Origin: Nakamurella silvestris
GTDB lineage: Bacteria; Actinomycetota; Actinomycetes; Mycobacteriales; Nakamurellaceae
Assembly: GCA_003576535.1 (NCBI GenBank)
Contig: QXCQ01000081.1
Span: 5,649 to 69,648, forward strand
Direction of reading: 5' to 3'
Length of the DNA: 64,000 nucleotides
A program made the translations under genes and the position numbers. How positions within the stretch are numbered: position 1 is the first letter of the stretch; every line of letters starts with the position of its first letter. Positions 36,882 through 45,983 of this stretch are shown here, piece after piece. A model generated the notes under the pieces. The model made no database searches. It was not told where the DNA came from and saw nothing but the letters and a program-made list of their open reading frames with translations.

Positions 36882-38777
36882 ATGACTGAACAGAACCGGC
36901 CGACCTTCCCGGTAGGGCTGCTGGTGGTGGCTGCCCTCCTGTGGACCCTGGCCCCGACCGTGGGGGTCGTCACCTCCGCCGACGGCTCCTCCACCGACCC
37001 GCTCCTGCCCACCTCCTGGCTGAACCTGCTCCCGGCCGTCCTGGCCGTCGCGTTGCTGCTGATCCGCCCCCGTTGGGCCTGGTCCGCGGCCGCCGGGATC
37101 GGCCTGGTCGGCGCGAGTCGACTGGTCGGCGACCTCGGGGTGCTGTCCGACCCGGGGACCGCCCTGCGGCCGGAGCTGTTCTCGGTGACCTCGGTCAACG
37201 CCACACCGCTCGCGGCCTCCACCGGGGTCTGGTTCCTGATCGTGGCCGACCTGTTGTGCCTGCTCGCTGTGGTGCTGACGGCAGGAAACGTCTTCGCCAC
37301 CCTGCCGGAGCTGACGGACAACGGCTACGGGCGTCCCCGGCTCGCGCGCTCACCCTGGGTGCTGACCGTCGGACTCATCGGTGTCGCCCTCTCGATCGGC
37401 TCCATGTTCAGCGCCCTGTACACCGGGATCGCCCCGGCACCGGGGCTGATCAAGAACCTGGACGTCGGCATCTCCGCCCTCGGCAGTGGGGCGCTGCTGG
37501 GACTGGCCGTCATGCTGGCCGTCATCCTCGCTGCGTCGCTGCCGCGGGCCGAGTCGATCGGCCTGCTGATCGGGGCCGGCGTCACCATGGCAGTGGCTCC
37601 ACTTGCCGCGATCCTGGCCCCGCTGTTCGACGACTCCGCCGGACCGTCCTTCGTCGCCTGGTTGGCGCTGCTCGCGGCCGTGCTGGTCGCCGGGGCGGGG
37701 TTCGCCCAACGGGACGAGGTCGATCCTCAGCCGCAGGAAGACCCCCAGGTCCTCGCGGCACCGACGGCCGACCGGGAGCTGCGCCCGCTCGCCGCCTTCT
37801 GGACCTACGTACCCTCCGCGCTGGCCCTGATCGCCGGCGTGCTGACCGTCATCGCCGCACGGTCCCAGCAGGCCACCCAGCTGAACATCGTCCTGATCCG
37901 GATCGCCTTCCCGGACCCGGTGGCGCGGACCGCCCAGGAAGTGGCCATCTCCGCACCCGCGGGTCAAGGGCTGCCGGCTGCTGCGGTGCTGCTGTTCGCC
38001 GCGGCCGTGCTGGCGGCGATCCCACGGGCAGGGGTCCTCGGCAGGCTGTCCGTCATCGCCGCCGGGGCCGCGTCGATCGCGGCCACCGCTTACGGATTCG
38101 ACTACCTCGGCGCGATGAACCTGTCCACCTTCCAGCAGCTCGGACAGGGCCTGTGGAAGGCCACCACCGGGCTCACCCTCGGTGCGGTGGCCGCCGTGGT
38201 GGCCCTCCTGGCCGTGATCGCCGTACTCGTGCGGGACGGGCGCAACTCGGAGCTGACCGAAGAATCCGAGCACGACTTCGCCGGTGACCAACCGTGGGAC
38301 GAGCGCAACCCCTGGCCGCTCTGGATCGCCTCCGGGCTGACCGTGCTCGCCGTCCTCGCCTACGCCGGACCCGCCTTCCGCACCTTCCAGCACGGCGACG
38401 GCCCACGTCTGCTCGGCTCCATCCGGATGCAGGACTACGGCGCGGTCCTCGGGCTGGTGGCCACGCTGATCCTGCTGTGGTGGGCGGCGCGAACCGTCAA
38501 CGGCGGCCGTCGGGCACGCGGGTTCGAGGTGATCGGGTCCCTGCTGCTGGCGGCGGTGCTGGTGGCCGGCCGTATCGTCCTGCCGTCATCGGTCCGGGAG
38601 TTGACTGATTTCTCACTCCGCTGGGGGTACCCGATCTCGATTGCGCTGGTCGTGGGCCTGCTTCTGGCTGTTCCGGGTAGTTGGTGGTGGCTGCGCGGCG
38701 CACCCGACCAAGCACCCGTCCGAGACCGGGTGGGCAACCTCACCACGGGCCGGGATGCCGAGGACAGGCTGACCTGA
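36882..38777 (+). CDS. Large polytopic membrane protein, function unknown
   Basis: The 631-aa protein has about 14 predicted hydrophobic helices in three blocks, separated by hydrophilic loops near residues 285-305 (QRDEVDPQPQEDPQ) and 455-485 (ELTEESEHDFAGDQPWDERN). No enzymatic motif or known transporter signature was found. The ATG at 36882 follows GCGAGAG. It ends 102 bp before sucC. Its length and block structure resemble actinobacterial proteins annotated only as conserved membrane proteins. Confidence 0.8.
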   Translation: MTEQNRPTFPVGLLVVAALLWTLAPTVGVVTSADGSSTDPLLPTSWLNLLPAVLAVALLLIRPRWAWSAAAGIGLVGASRLVGDLGVLSDPGTALRPELFSVTSVNATPLAASTGVWFLIVADLLCLLAVVLTAGNVFATLPELTDNGYGRPRLARSPWVLTVGLIGVALSIGSMFSALYTGIAPAPGLIKNLDVGISALGSGALLGLAVMLAVILAASLPRAESIGLLIGAGVTMAVAPLAAILAPLFDDSAGPSFVAWLALLAAVLVAGAGFAQRDEVDPQPQEDPQVLAAPTADRELRPLAAFWTYVPSALALIAGVLTVIAARSQQATQLNIVLIRIAFPDPVARTAQEVAISAPAGQGLPAAAVLLFAAAVLAAIPRAGVLGRLSVIAAGAASIAATAYGFDYLGAMNLSTFQQLGQGLWKATTGLTLGAVAAVVALLAVIAVLVRDGRNSELTEESEHDFAGDQPWDERNPWPLWIASGLTVLAVLAYAGPAFRTFQHGDGPRLLGSIRMQDYGAVLGLVATLILLWWAARTVNGGRRARGFEVIGSLLLAAVLVAGRIVLPSSVRELTDFSLRWGYPISIALVVGLLLAVPGSWWWLRGAPDQAPVRDRVGNLTTGRDAEDRLT

Positions 38778-38879
38778 CTAGGGTTGCCCAAGGTCCACGG
38801 TGCCCGGTCTGCGCTATCGCCGTGGGTGGACCAGGGATTCATTCCAAGAACCAGTCGGAAGACAGCGTCGGGAGCACAC

Positions 38880-40049
38880 GTGGATTTGTACGAGTACCAG
38901 GCGAAGGAACTCTTCGCCGCACATGGGGTGCCTGTCACCAAGGGCATCGTCGTCACGACCGTCGAGGACGCCACCGCGGCCGCGACCGAGATCGGGACCG
39001 CAGTCATGGTCAAGTCCCAGGTGAAGATCGGCGGCCGCGGCAAGGCCGGCGGCGTCAAGTTCGCCAAGGACGTCGCCTCGGCGACCGAGCACGCGGGGAA
39101 CATCCTCGGACTCGACATCAAGGGCCACATCACCAAGAAGCTCCTCATCACCGAGGCCAGCGACATCGCGGAGGAGTACTACGTCTCCTTCCTGCTCGAC
39201 CGGTCCAACCGCACCTTCCTGGCCATGGCCACCAAGGACGGCGGCATGGAGATCGAGCAGCTCGCCGAGGAGCGCCCCGAAGCTCTCGCGAAGATCCCGG
39301 TCGACGCCATCCGCGGTGTCGACCGCGAGAAGGCCGCCGAGATCGCCGACGCCGGTCGTTTCCCGGCCGAGGTCCGCGACCAGGTGATCGACATCCTCGT
39401 GTCCCTGTGGGAGGTCTTCGTCGCCGAGGACACCACCCTGGTCGAGGTCAACCCGCTGGTCAAGACCCCGGAAGGGCAGGTCATCGCCCTCGACGGCAAG
39501 GTCTCCCTGGACGAGAACGCCGAATTCCGTCACCCGGATCACGCCGCCTTCGCCGACACCGACGCCCAGAACCCGCTCGAGGCGCGTGCCAAGGCCAAGG
39601 GACTGAACTACGTCAAGCTCGAGGGTCAGGTCGGCATCATCGGCAACGGTGCCGGGCTCGTCATGTCCACCCTGGACGTCGTGGCCTACGCCGGCGAGAA
39701 GCACGGCAACGTGAAGCCGGCCAATTTCCTGGACATCGGGGGCGGGGCCAGCGCCGAGGTGATGGCCAACGGGCTGGAGATCATCCTGTCCGACGACGAG
39801 GTCAAGAGCGTCTTCGTCAACGTCTTCGGTGGCATCACCGCCTGTGACGCGGTTGCCAACGGCATCGTCCAGGCCCTGCAGATCCTCGGTGACGCGGCCA
39901 CCAAGCCGCTGGTCGTCCGCCTCGACGGCAACAACGTCGTCGAAGGCCGGCAGATCCTCGCCGACGCCGCGCACCCGCTGGTGACGCTGGTGGAGACCAT
40001 GGACGATGCGGCCGACAAGGCCGCCGAACTTGCAAACAGTGGGGTCTGA
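38880..40049 (+). CDS. sucC: Succinyl-CoA synthetase beta subunit
   Basis: The ADP-forming succinyl-CoA ligase of the TCA cycle converts succinyl-CoA to succinate with substrate-level phosphorylation. The 389-aa beta subunit has an ATP-grasp domain ([18 protein letters not shown], then [16 protein letters not shown]) and the C-terminal CoA-ligase domain ([11 protein letters not shown], then [10 protein letters not shown]). The GTG at 38880 follows GGGAGC and gives the family N-terminus. sucD starts 2 bp after its stop. The order sucC-sucD-DUF5336-DUF6350-purN-purH matches Mtb Rv0951-Rv0957 apart from one gene. Confidence 0.97.
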   Translation: MDLYEYQAKELFAAHGVPVTKGIVVTTVEDATAAATEIGTAVMVKSQVKIGGRGKAGGVKFAKDVASATEHAGNILGLDIKGHITKKLLITEASDIAEEYYVSFLLDRSNRTFLAMATKDGGMEIEQLAEERPEALAKIPVDAIRGVDREKAAEIADAGRFPAEVRDQVIDILVSLWEVFVAEDTTLVEVNPLVKTPEGQVIALDGKVSLDENAEFRHPDHAAFADTDAQNPLEARAKAKGLNYVKLEGQVGIIGNGAGLVMSTLDVVAYAGEKHGNVKPANFLDIGGGASAEVMANGLEIILSDDEVKSVFVNVFGGITACDAVANGIVQALQILGDAATKPLVVRLDGNNVVEGRQILADAAHPLVTLVETMDDAADKAAELANSGV

Positions 40050-40051
40050 TC

Positions 40052-40933
40052 GTGGCTATCTTCCTGAATGAGAACTCCCGGATCATCGTCCAGGGCATGA
40101 CCGGCGGCGAGGGCATGAAGCACTCCGGCCGCATGCTCGCCTCCGGTGCGAACATTGTCGGTGGCGTCAACGCCCGCAAGGCCGGCACCACCGCCTCCTT
40201 CGACTCCGGCGACCAGCCGGTGTTCGGTACCGTGGCCGAGGCCATCGAGAAGACCGGTGCGAACGTCACCGTCCTCTTCGTGCCGCCGCCCTTCGCCAAG
40301 GACGCCGCCATCGAGGCGATCGACTCGGGCATCGAGCTCGCGGTCATCATCACCGAAGGCATCCCGGTCCACGACTCGGCCTACTTCTGGGCCCACGCCG
40401 TCGCGACCGGCAACAAGACCCGCATCATCGGGCCGAACTGCCCGGGCATCATCTCCCCCGGCAAGTCCAACGCGGGCATCATCCCGGCGAACATCACCGG
40501 CCCGGGACGGATCGGACTGGTCTCCAAGTCCGGCACCCTGACCTACCAGATGATGCACGAACTGCGTGACCTGGGCTTCTCCAGCGCCATCGGCATCGGC
40601 GGTGACCCGATCATCGGCACCACCCACATCGATGCGCTCGAGGCCTTCCAGAACGACGACGAGACCGACGCGATCGTCATGATCGGCGAGATCGGCGGCG
40701 ACGCCGAAGAGCGTGCGGCGGCCTACATCCAGGCCAACGTCACGAAGCCGGTCGTCGGCTACGTGGCCGGTTTCACCGCTCCCGAGGGTAAGACCATGGG
40801 CCACGCCGGTGCCATCGTCTCCGACGGTGCCGGAACGGCCGACGGCAAGAAGGTCGCCCTCGAGGCGGCAGGCGTCCGGGTGGGCAAGACCCCGTCCGAG
40901 ACCGCTCGTCTCCTGCGCGAGGCCATCAAGTAG
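40052..40933 (+). CDS. sucD: Succinyl-CoA synthetase alpha subunit
   Basis: The 293-aa alpha subunit has a CoA-binding Rossmann domain ([17 protein letters not shown], residues 12-28) and the ligase domain with the phosphorylated His251 in [12 protein letters not shown]. The segment [17 protein letters not shown] is a family signature. The GTG at 40052 follows the sucC stop by 2 bp. A strong terminator ends the operon 30 bp downstream. Confidence 0.97.
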   Translation: MAIFLNENSRIIVQGMTGGEGMKHSGRMLASGANIVGGVNARKAGTTASFDSGDQPVFGTVAEAIEKTGANVTVLFVPPPFAKDAAIEAIDSGIELAVIITEGIPVHDSAYFWAHAVATGNKTRIIGPNCPGIISPGKSNAGIIPANITGPGRIGLVSKSGTLTYQMMHELRDLGFSSAIGIGGDPIIGTTHIDALEAFQNDDETDAIVMIGEIGGDAEERAAAYIQANVTKPVVGYVAGFTAPEGKTMGHAGAIVSDGAGTADGKKVALEAAGVRVGKTPSETARLLREAIK

Positions 40934-40962
40934 CAGCTGTTCCGGGGGTTCGTACTCCCGTT

Positions 40963-41001
40963 CCGAAGGGGCCGGTCGCCAGGTGCGACCGGCCCCTTCG
41001 G
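40963..41001 (+). terminator. sucCD terminator
   Basis: A perfect 17-bp stem (40963-40979 with 40985-41001, loop CAGGT) is followed by CGTTTTCGG, 30 bp after the sucD stop. Confidence 0.9.
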
Positions 41002-41039
41002 CGTTTTCGGTGCTGGACGCTGGGATCCCCTGGCCCGTT

Positions 41040-41365
41040 CCGCGAGTGGACGTTGGCACCGCTGACTTGTTCCGCGAGTGGACGTTGGCCCCCCAGTTTT
41101 TGGGGTGTGGTGGTCCGTTCGCGGGGTGGGGATGGGGTGTGGTGGTCCGCTCGCGGGGTGGGGATGGGGTGTGGTGGTCCGCTCGCGGGGAGGGGGCATG
41201 AGTCTGTTGAGTGGACGTTGGCACCCCTGTTGTTTCCCGCGAGTGGACGTTGACCCCCCGATTTGTGGGGTGTGGTGGTCCGCTCGCGGGGTTGGGGGTG
41301 GGGTGTGGTGGTCCGCTCGCGGGGTGGGGGTGGGGTGTGGTGGTTCGCTCGCGGGGGTGGGGTTG
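41040..41365. repeat. R4 inverted tandem array, locus 2 (32-bp period)
   Basis: Forward units CGCGAGTGGACGTTGGC (GAGT at 41044 and 41076; a second pair near 41213-41250) run into a hairpin turn (CAGTTTTTGG, CGATTTGTGG), followed by three reverse units GGGGTGTGGTGGTCCGCTCGC spaced 32 bp (GTCC at 41113, 41145 and 41177; a second set follows). It has the same forward-turn-reverse layout as locus 1 with locus-specific base changes. It fills most of the 616-bp gap between sucD and the DUF5336 gene. Confidence 0.9.
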
Positions 41366-41549
41366 GTGAATTTCCGGCGAAAGCAGTGACGGTGGGGCAA
41401 GCGGCTGACAAGGTGTAACCGGTACTTCCGAGCCGCACCCATGAACGGGGCCGGTTCGGGGCACGTGTGAAGCAGAGTTCTCGAAGGCCGACTCCTCGGA
41501 GACGGCACCGGCTTTTTGTGTCCTGGTGACACAAGAATGTGGAGGAACG

Positions 41550-42476
41550 ATGAGTGCACCGTACGGACAGCCCGGATCGCACCAAGGACCTGGTGGTGGA
41601 CCGCAGGGCCCGGGTGGACCGCCGCAGGGACAGGGAGGTCCGCCCTCGGGACCCTTCGGTGGGCCCCCGCCCGGCTGGGCACCGCCGCCCCCGCGTCAGC
41701 CTCTGAGCCTGACGAAGATCCTGGGAGCAGCCGTCGCGGGGCTGGGGATCTTCAACTTCTTCATGGGCTTCCTGCCGGGCATAAGCCCGAAGGTGCCTGG
41801 AGCTGAATCTTCTTCGGTGTACGCGACTTTTGGTTCCGCTTTTGTGATTCTGCTGTTCATCGCGGGACTCAGCGCCGCGTCATCTTTGCTTCCTAAAACG
41901 ACCGAGAACACATTCCTGACTTTCGCGATCTCGCTCGGGGCCACCTTCGGGTTGCTGTGGGGCAGCCTTGCCACCGACTACGCCAGCATCAATTACAAAG
42001 TGGGGGCCGGCGTCACCATCGTGATCATTCTGGGCTTCGTCCAGAGTGCCGTGGCTCTCTACCGCTGGCTGATCGACGCCGACATCGTCAGGCAGGCACC
42101 GCGGGCGGCCTACGGCGCCTCGGGCTACGGGCCGGGTTACGGTCCGCAGGGGTATCCCGCCCAGGGATATGGCCAGCAGAGCTATGGCCAGCAGGCACCG
42201 GTCGGGGGTCAGCAGTACGGGCAGCCCGGTCAGGCCACGGCTTCCGGTCCGGGACAGCAGGGGGGTCAGTCCCCGTACGGCCAGCCGCAGCCCCAGCCGG
42301 GGCAACCGGGTTTCGGGCACGGCGCACCCTTCGGTGCCCATCAGCAGCAGGCAAGGCCGGCGAGCGGTTCCGGCCAGGGGCCTTCGGGTGATACCTCGGC
42401 TCAGCGGCCGGACGCCCCCGGACAGGGGCATTCCCCGAGCGACGGTAGCGGAGAGCGACCAGAGCGTTCCCTCTAA
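41550..42476 (+). CDS. DUF5336-type membrane protein with Gly/Pro/Gln-rich ends
   Basis: The 308-aa protein has a Pro/Gly/Gln-rich N-terminus (to about residue 50), four membrane helices (about residues 55-185) and a long Gly/Gln/Tyr/Pro-rich tail (YGQQ and GQPG repeats). The layout corresponds to Mtb Rv0954, which lies in the same place between sucD and the DUF6350 gene. The function is unknown; disordered Gln/Gly tails often take part in protein assembly (inference). The ATG at 41550 has GGAGGAACG. Confidence 0.85.
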   Translation: MSAPYGQPGSHQGPGGGPQGPGGPPQGQGGPPSGPFGGPPPGWAPPPPRQPLSLTKILGAAVAGLGIFNFFMGFLPGISPKVPGAESSSVYATFGSAFVILLFIAGLSAASSLLPKTTENTFLTFAISLGATFGLLWGSLATDYASINYKVGAGVTIVIILGFVQSAVALYRWLIDADIVRQAPRAAYGASGYGPGYGPQGYPAQGYGQQSYGQQAPVGGQQYGQPGQATASGPGQQGGQSPYGQPQPQPGQPGFGHGAPFGAHQQQARPASGSGQGPSGDTSAQRPDAPGQGHSPSDGSGERPERSL

Positions 42477-42486
42477 CGAGTTGAAT

Positions 42487-42518
42487 GCCCCGGCGTGGCC
42501 TCGTTGGCCCGCCGGGGC
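42487..42518 (+). terminator. Hairpin after the DUF5336 gene
   Basis: A 9-bp stem GCCCCGGCG/CGCCGGGGC with a 14-nt loop that itself contains paired GGCC blocks lies 10 bp after the stop. There is no T-run. Confidence 0.55.
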
Positions 42519-42595
42519 AGGCGTGTGAGAGTGGGATGGTGCGGCAGGATCAACCGAGGACGAACGTCGGCGGGTTTGCCGCGCCCGGGGGAGTG

Positions 42596-44281
42596 ATGAC
42601 CGCAGACCGGCCCACGGTGCGGGTCGATCGGACGCGTCCCGCCGCTATGGTGACCGTCATCGGGGCTGCCGCCACGAGGGCTGCCGGTGTCCTGCTGGCC
42701 GGAGTCGCACTCGTTCTTGGATTCGCACTGCTGCTCTGGGCGATCACCCCGACATCAGGCGGCGGACCGGTCCCGATGTTGCGCGGCGGGATCACCGCGT
42801 TCGGGGCGGCTCACCTGGTCGGTGTCCATATCGGTGACGGCAGCCTGACGGTGTCCCCGCTGCTGATCACCGGATTGATCGTGGCCCTGCTCGCCTCCAC
42901 CGGATCCCGTGGGCGGCGGCCGACCGGTCTTGCCGGCGAACTTGCCGCCGTGGTGACCACCGCCGTGGTGTACGGCGTTCTCGTCGCGTTGACCTGTGCC
43001 ATCGGTGCCGCGCCCGGGAGTGTTCCGCACACGGTCGGCCTCACCGCAGCGGCGATCGCGCTGGTCGCCGGAACAGCCGGAACACTGGCCCGCGGCACGG
43101 CGCTCAAGGCTGCTGTCCGTGACTCCATGCCGTTGTGGGTCTGGCAGGGTCTGCGCGCCGGTCTGCTGGTTGCTGCCGTCGTCTTCGCCGGTGGCATGGT
43201 CGCCTTCGTCGCTTCGTTGGGCCTGAACGTCCCGTCCGCCGCGACCCTGGCGGACACATTGGCCCCGAGCATGGGCGGCGGATTCGGTCTGACCCTGCTC
43301 GGGATCGTCTACCTGCCGAATGCCGGGCTGGCCGCAGTCGGGTACGTGACCGGGGTCGGCTTCGAGATCGGGGCGGGGCACTACTCGCCGTTCGGTTCCA
43401 CACCCGCAGAACTTCCACCGATCCCGATGTTGGTCGGTGCCCCCGACAACACGGCAATCTCCTACCCGGGACTGGCCGGTCTGCTGGTCCCGGTGATCGC
43501 CGCCGTGGTGGCGGGGATCTACCTGTCCCGGCGGATCGACCACCGGGTGACGAGGTTGTTCGCGGTCGGTGTCGCCGGGATGACCGCCGGGTTGGTGGCG
43601 CTGGTTCTGGTGCGGTTGGCCGGAGGTGGGATTGCACCCGGGCCGTGGGAGGTCATGGGCGCACCGGCCACGGTGGGTGGGATCGTCGCGCTGTTCACCT
43701 GGGTGGTCGGGGGGGCGTGGGCCGCAACGGCGAAAGGCGTGCCGGTCGCGGTGGGTGCTTCTCGCGGAGGTGAAGGCCTGGCTGATGACGGCTTCGGGGC
43801 TGACGACGAAGTCGCTCCCGATGCCGATACCGAGGTCGATACCGCGGATGCCGATGCCGATACCGAGATCGATACCGCGGATGCCGATGCCGATGCCGAT
43901 GTGTCGGCTGATGCTGATGGTGAAACTGAAGCCGACCCGGACGATATGACCGAGGCCGAGGCCGAGGCCGAGGCCGATGACGTCATCGATGCGGAGGTCG
44001 ACGCTGATGGTGTGACCGAGGCCGACGATGTGACCGATGCCGACGTCGACGCTGATGGTGTGACCGACTCCGACGATGTGACCGACGCCGACGCAGACCA
44101 TGCGACCGACGCCGACGATGCGACCGACGCAGAGATCGAGGGCGCGACAGATGTCGATCCCGACGACGTGCCGGCGACCGACGTGTCGGCTGAGAGTGAG
44201 GATGCCCCGGCGGAATCCGTGGAGCAGAATGCGGCCGTGGAGAACGCTGACATCGAGGACGCCGAGGCCGACAACCGTTAG
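42596..44281 (+). CDS. DUF6350 membrane protein with long acidic tail
   Basis: The 561-aa protein has about ten membrane helices in residues 20-390, with the family-like middle segment (LGIVYLPNAGLAAVGYVTGVGFEIGAG split over residues 240-265). This is the pattern and position of Mtb Rv0955 upstream of purN. The last 160 residues are an extreme acidic repeat (DADADTEID, DDVTDADVDADG) with almost only Asp, Glu, Ala, Val and Thr, encoded by short tandem DNA repeats. ATG 42596 and GTG 42593 follow GGGGGAG closely, and an ATG at 42536 is also in frame. The function is unknown. Confidence 0.85.
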   Translation: MTADRPTVRVDRTRPAAMVTVIGAAATRAAGVLLAGVALVLGFALLLWAITPTSGGGPVPMLRGGITAFGAAHLVGVHIGDGSLTVSPLLITGLIVALLASTGSRGRRPTGLAGELAAVVTTAVVYGVLVALTCAIGAAPGSVPHTVGLTAAAIALVAGTAGTLARGTALKAAVRDSMPLWVWQGLRAGLLVAAVVFAGGMVAFVASLGLNVPSAATLADTLAPSMGGGFGLTLLGIVYLPNAGLAAVGYVTGVGFEIGAGHYSPFGSTPAELPPIPMLVGAPDNTAISYPGLAGLLVPVIAAVVAGIYLSRRIDHRVTRLFAVGVAGMTAGLVALVLVRLAGGGIAPGPWEVMGAPATVGGIVALFTWVVGGAWAATAKGVPVAVGASRGGEGLADDGFGADDEVAPDADTEVDTADADADTEIDTADADADADVSADADGETEADPDDMTEAEAEAEADDVIDAEVDADGVTEADDVTDADVDADGVTDSDDVTDADADHATDADDATDAEIEGATDVDPDDVPATDVSAESEDAPAESVEQNAAVENADIEDAEADNR

Positions 44282-44291
44282 GCCAGACCCA

Positions 44292-44355
44292 CATCCTGCG
44301 GTGGGATATGCGCAGATGTGAGCGCTCTCATCTGCGCATATCCCGCCGCGCGATG
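44292..44355. repeat. Palindromic repeat R1, copy 3
   Basis: A 64-bp element with perfect 16-bp arms GGGATATGCGCAGATG/CATCTGCGCATATCCC and outer CATCCTGCGG/CCGCGCGATG. It starts 11 bp after the DUF6350 stop. Confidence 0.92.
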
Positions 44356-44391
44356 TTGAAGGTCTTCCACGTCACCGTCACCACGTCCTGA
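44353..44391 (+). pseudogene. Possible 3' remnant of a third secreted-protein copy
   Basis: Thirteen codons ending VTVTTS-stop match the ending (VKVTTF-stop) of the two secreted paralogues downstream. They are followed by the same GACCGACGTTGAGAGGTGG leader that precedes those genes. The remnant abuts the R1 repeat, suggesting that all but the 3' end of an earlier tandem copy was lost. The match is short, so this could be chance. Confidence 0.4.
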
Positions 44392-44504
44392 GGGCCCCGG
44401 TTGGCGGTGCCGGGACGCAACGGGGCGGGTGTGACCGACGTTGAGAGGTGGTTTCCGCCGGTCGGTCGGGTCTGCCCGCCGATCCCGTCAGTGGGGAGTA
44501 CTTG

Positions 44505-45059
44505 ATGCACGGATCTGGATGGAAGGCCGGGCGCGGGCTTATGGGGCTGGGGTTCGCTGCCGTCGCCCTGGTGATCTCCGGGGTGCCGCACGCGTTGGCG
44601 TCTCCGGTGCCTACGATGAAGGATCTTGGCGGAAGCCGAACCGTGACAGTGGATCTCGTGTCGATGTACATCCACGACGACGGAGACAAGGGATCTCCCT
44701 GCGGTGAAGGGGAGATATCGATGGAACTGGATGACAAGGTCGGCCATTTGACCTCCCTGTATGTAGATGCCCCCAAGTGGCCCCACAAGGAGAAATGGTG
44801 CAGCGACTCGTACTACCCGATTTCGGCGGGCAATCCGCACACCCATGATGTGCTGTTTCTGCAGACCGGTTCCGAGCTCTCCTTGTCGGGTGTTGGTATC
44901 GAGCGCGACATCTTTCGAACCGGAACCTTCATCGGCGGGGATGCCACCGTGCTGATCCCGACGAAGGGACAGTCCGTCGTCAAGGATGTGGATGTCGAAG
45001 GGAACAACAATGCCGGTCATGTGCGCATCACCATGAGGGTCAAAGTCACCACGTTCTGA
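44505..45059 (+). CDS. Secreted protein of unknown function, paralogue 1
   Basis: The 184-aa product has a signal peptide (basic start, hydrophobic LGFAAVALVISGV, cleavage near ALAS). The mature part contains VDLVSMYIHDDGDKG, CGEG, a WCSD segment with nearby Tyr and Pro, and ends RVKVTTF. The next gene encodes a clear paralogue sharing DDGDKG, CGEG, WCSD, YP and KVTTF. The two Cys may form a disulfide, and the Asp-rich loop may bind a metal (inference). The ATG at 44505 follows GGGGAG. No known family was recognised. Confidence 0.78.
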   Translation: MHGSGWKAGRGLMGLGFAAVALVISGVPHALASPVPTMKDLGGSRTVTVDLVSMYIHDDGDKGSPCGEGEISMELDDKVGHLTSLYVDAPKWPHKEKWCSDSYYPISAGNPHTHDVLFLQTGSELSLSGVGIERDIFRTGTFIGGDATVLIPTKGQSVVKDVDVEGNNNAGHVRITMRVKVTTF

Positions 45060-45196
45060 GTCCCACCGCGATCGGGCCGTGGGAAGAGCGTTGATCGGGT
45101 CCTGACACAACAGCGTGGAAGAGACCGGCGTTGAAAGGTGGTTTCCGCCGGTTTGCCGGATGACCCGGCCGACCTCGTCAGTGGGGAGTGGAACAG

Positions 45197-45745
45197 ATGG
45201 TCGGATTCGGGTGTACCCGGATGCAACGGGTCATGTTGGTGGGTCTGGGGGCTGTGGTGCTCGCGGCGGGTGTTGTTCCGGCGGCGTCGGCCCAGCCTGG
45301 ACCGTTTCGGGAAGATTTCGGTGCGAGTCGCAAGGTCACCGTCACTCTCGTGTCGCTGTACATCAATGACGACGGCGACAAGGGAAAGGCCTGCGGCGAG
45401 GGAATGGAGGAGACGGACATGATGGGCTGGTTGGGCGACATGGGTCATCTCGAAGTACAGCTTCCGCCATTTGTCGAAGAGATGTGGTGCAGCGACACCC
45501 GCTACCCGCTTCCCGCGAGCAACCCGGGAATTCAGGAGGTGATGTTTCTCCAGCCAGGAACCAGGCTCTTTCTGAAACCCAACGGGCGCGAGAAGGACTT
45601 CTCCGGTTTCACGGACTTCTCGGGCCTGGGGGCTGTTCAGATTCCGAGCAAAGGTCACTCCGCCTACAAGACGGTCGAGGCCGAGGGCTCGAACAGTCAC
45701 GGCCACGTGCGAATGACGTACACCTACAAGGTCACCACTTTCTGA
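45197..45745 (+). CDS. Secreted protein of unknown function, paralogue 2
   Basis: The 182-aa product has a signal peptide (VMLVGLGAVVLAAGVV, cleavage near ASAQ) and the same core as its neighbour: VTLVSLYINDDGDKG, CGEG, EEMWCSDTRYPLP and the YKVTTF end. The leader DNA is also duplicated (GTTGAAAGGTGGTTTCCGCC and GTCAGTGGGGAG), showing that gene and control region were copied together. The ATG at 45197 keeps a good distance from GGGGAG; a GTG at 45188 is possible. Function unknown. Confidence 0.78.
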   Translation: MVGFGCTRMQRVMLVGLGAVVLAAGVVPAASAQPGPFREDFGASRKVTVTLVSLYINDDGDKGKACGEGMEETDMMGWLGDMGHLEVQLPPFVEEMWCSDTRYPLPASNPGIQEVMFLQPGTRLFLKPNGREKDFSGFTDFSGLGAVQIPSKGHSAYKTVEAEGSNSHGHVRMTYTYKVTTF

Positions 45746-45983
45746 CCCGCTGTCCGACTGGGCCGAATGCTCGCCTGTCGGCGGTTCGCTCGCCCGCCCG
45801 TCTGAGCGAACCGCCGACGAGGGAGCGACCCCGCACACCTGGAAGGCCGCACACCTGGAAGGCGAACCGCCCACCCGGAAGGATCGCCGTCACCGTTCGT
45901 TGTCACACCACGCTCGGTTACGGCTGGCGGCCTCACTCCGATACCCTGGTCAGCGCTCCCCGCTCCGACCCGAAGGTATCCAG

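Noticed and set aside
36431-36889. Plus-strand ORF opposite the small four-helix membrane gene
   Set aside because: The His/Gln/Asp-rich translation is the complement of a hydrophobic membrane protein. The minus-strand gene has a proper start and helices.
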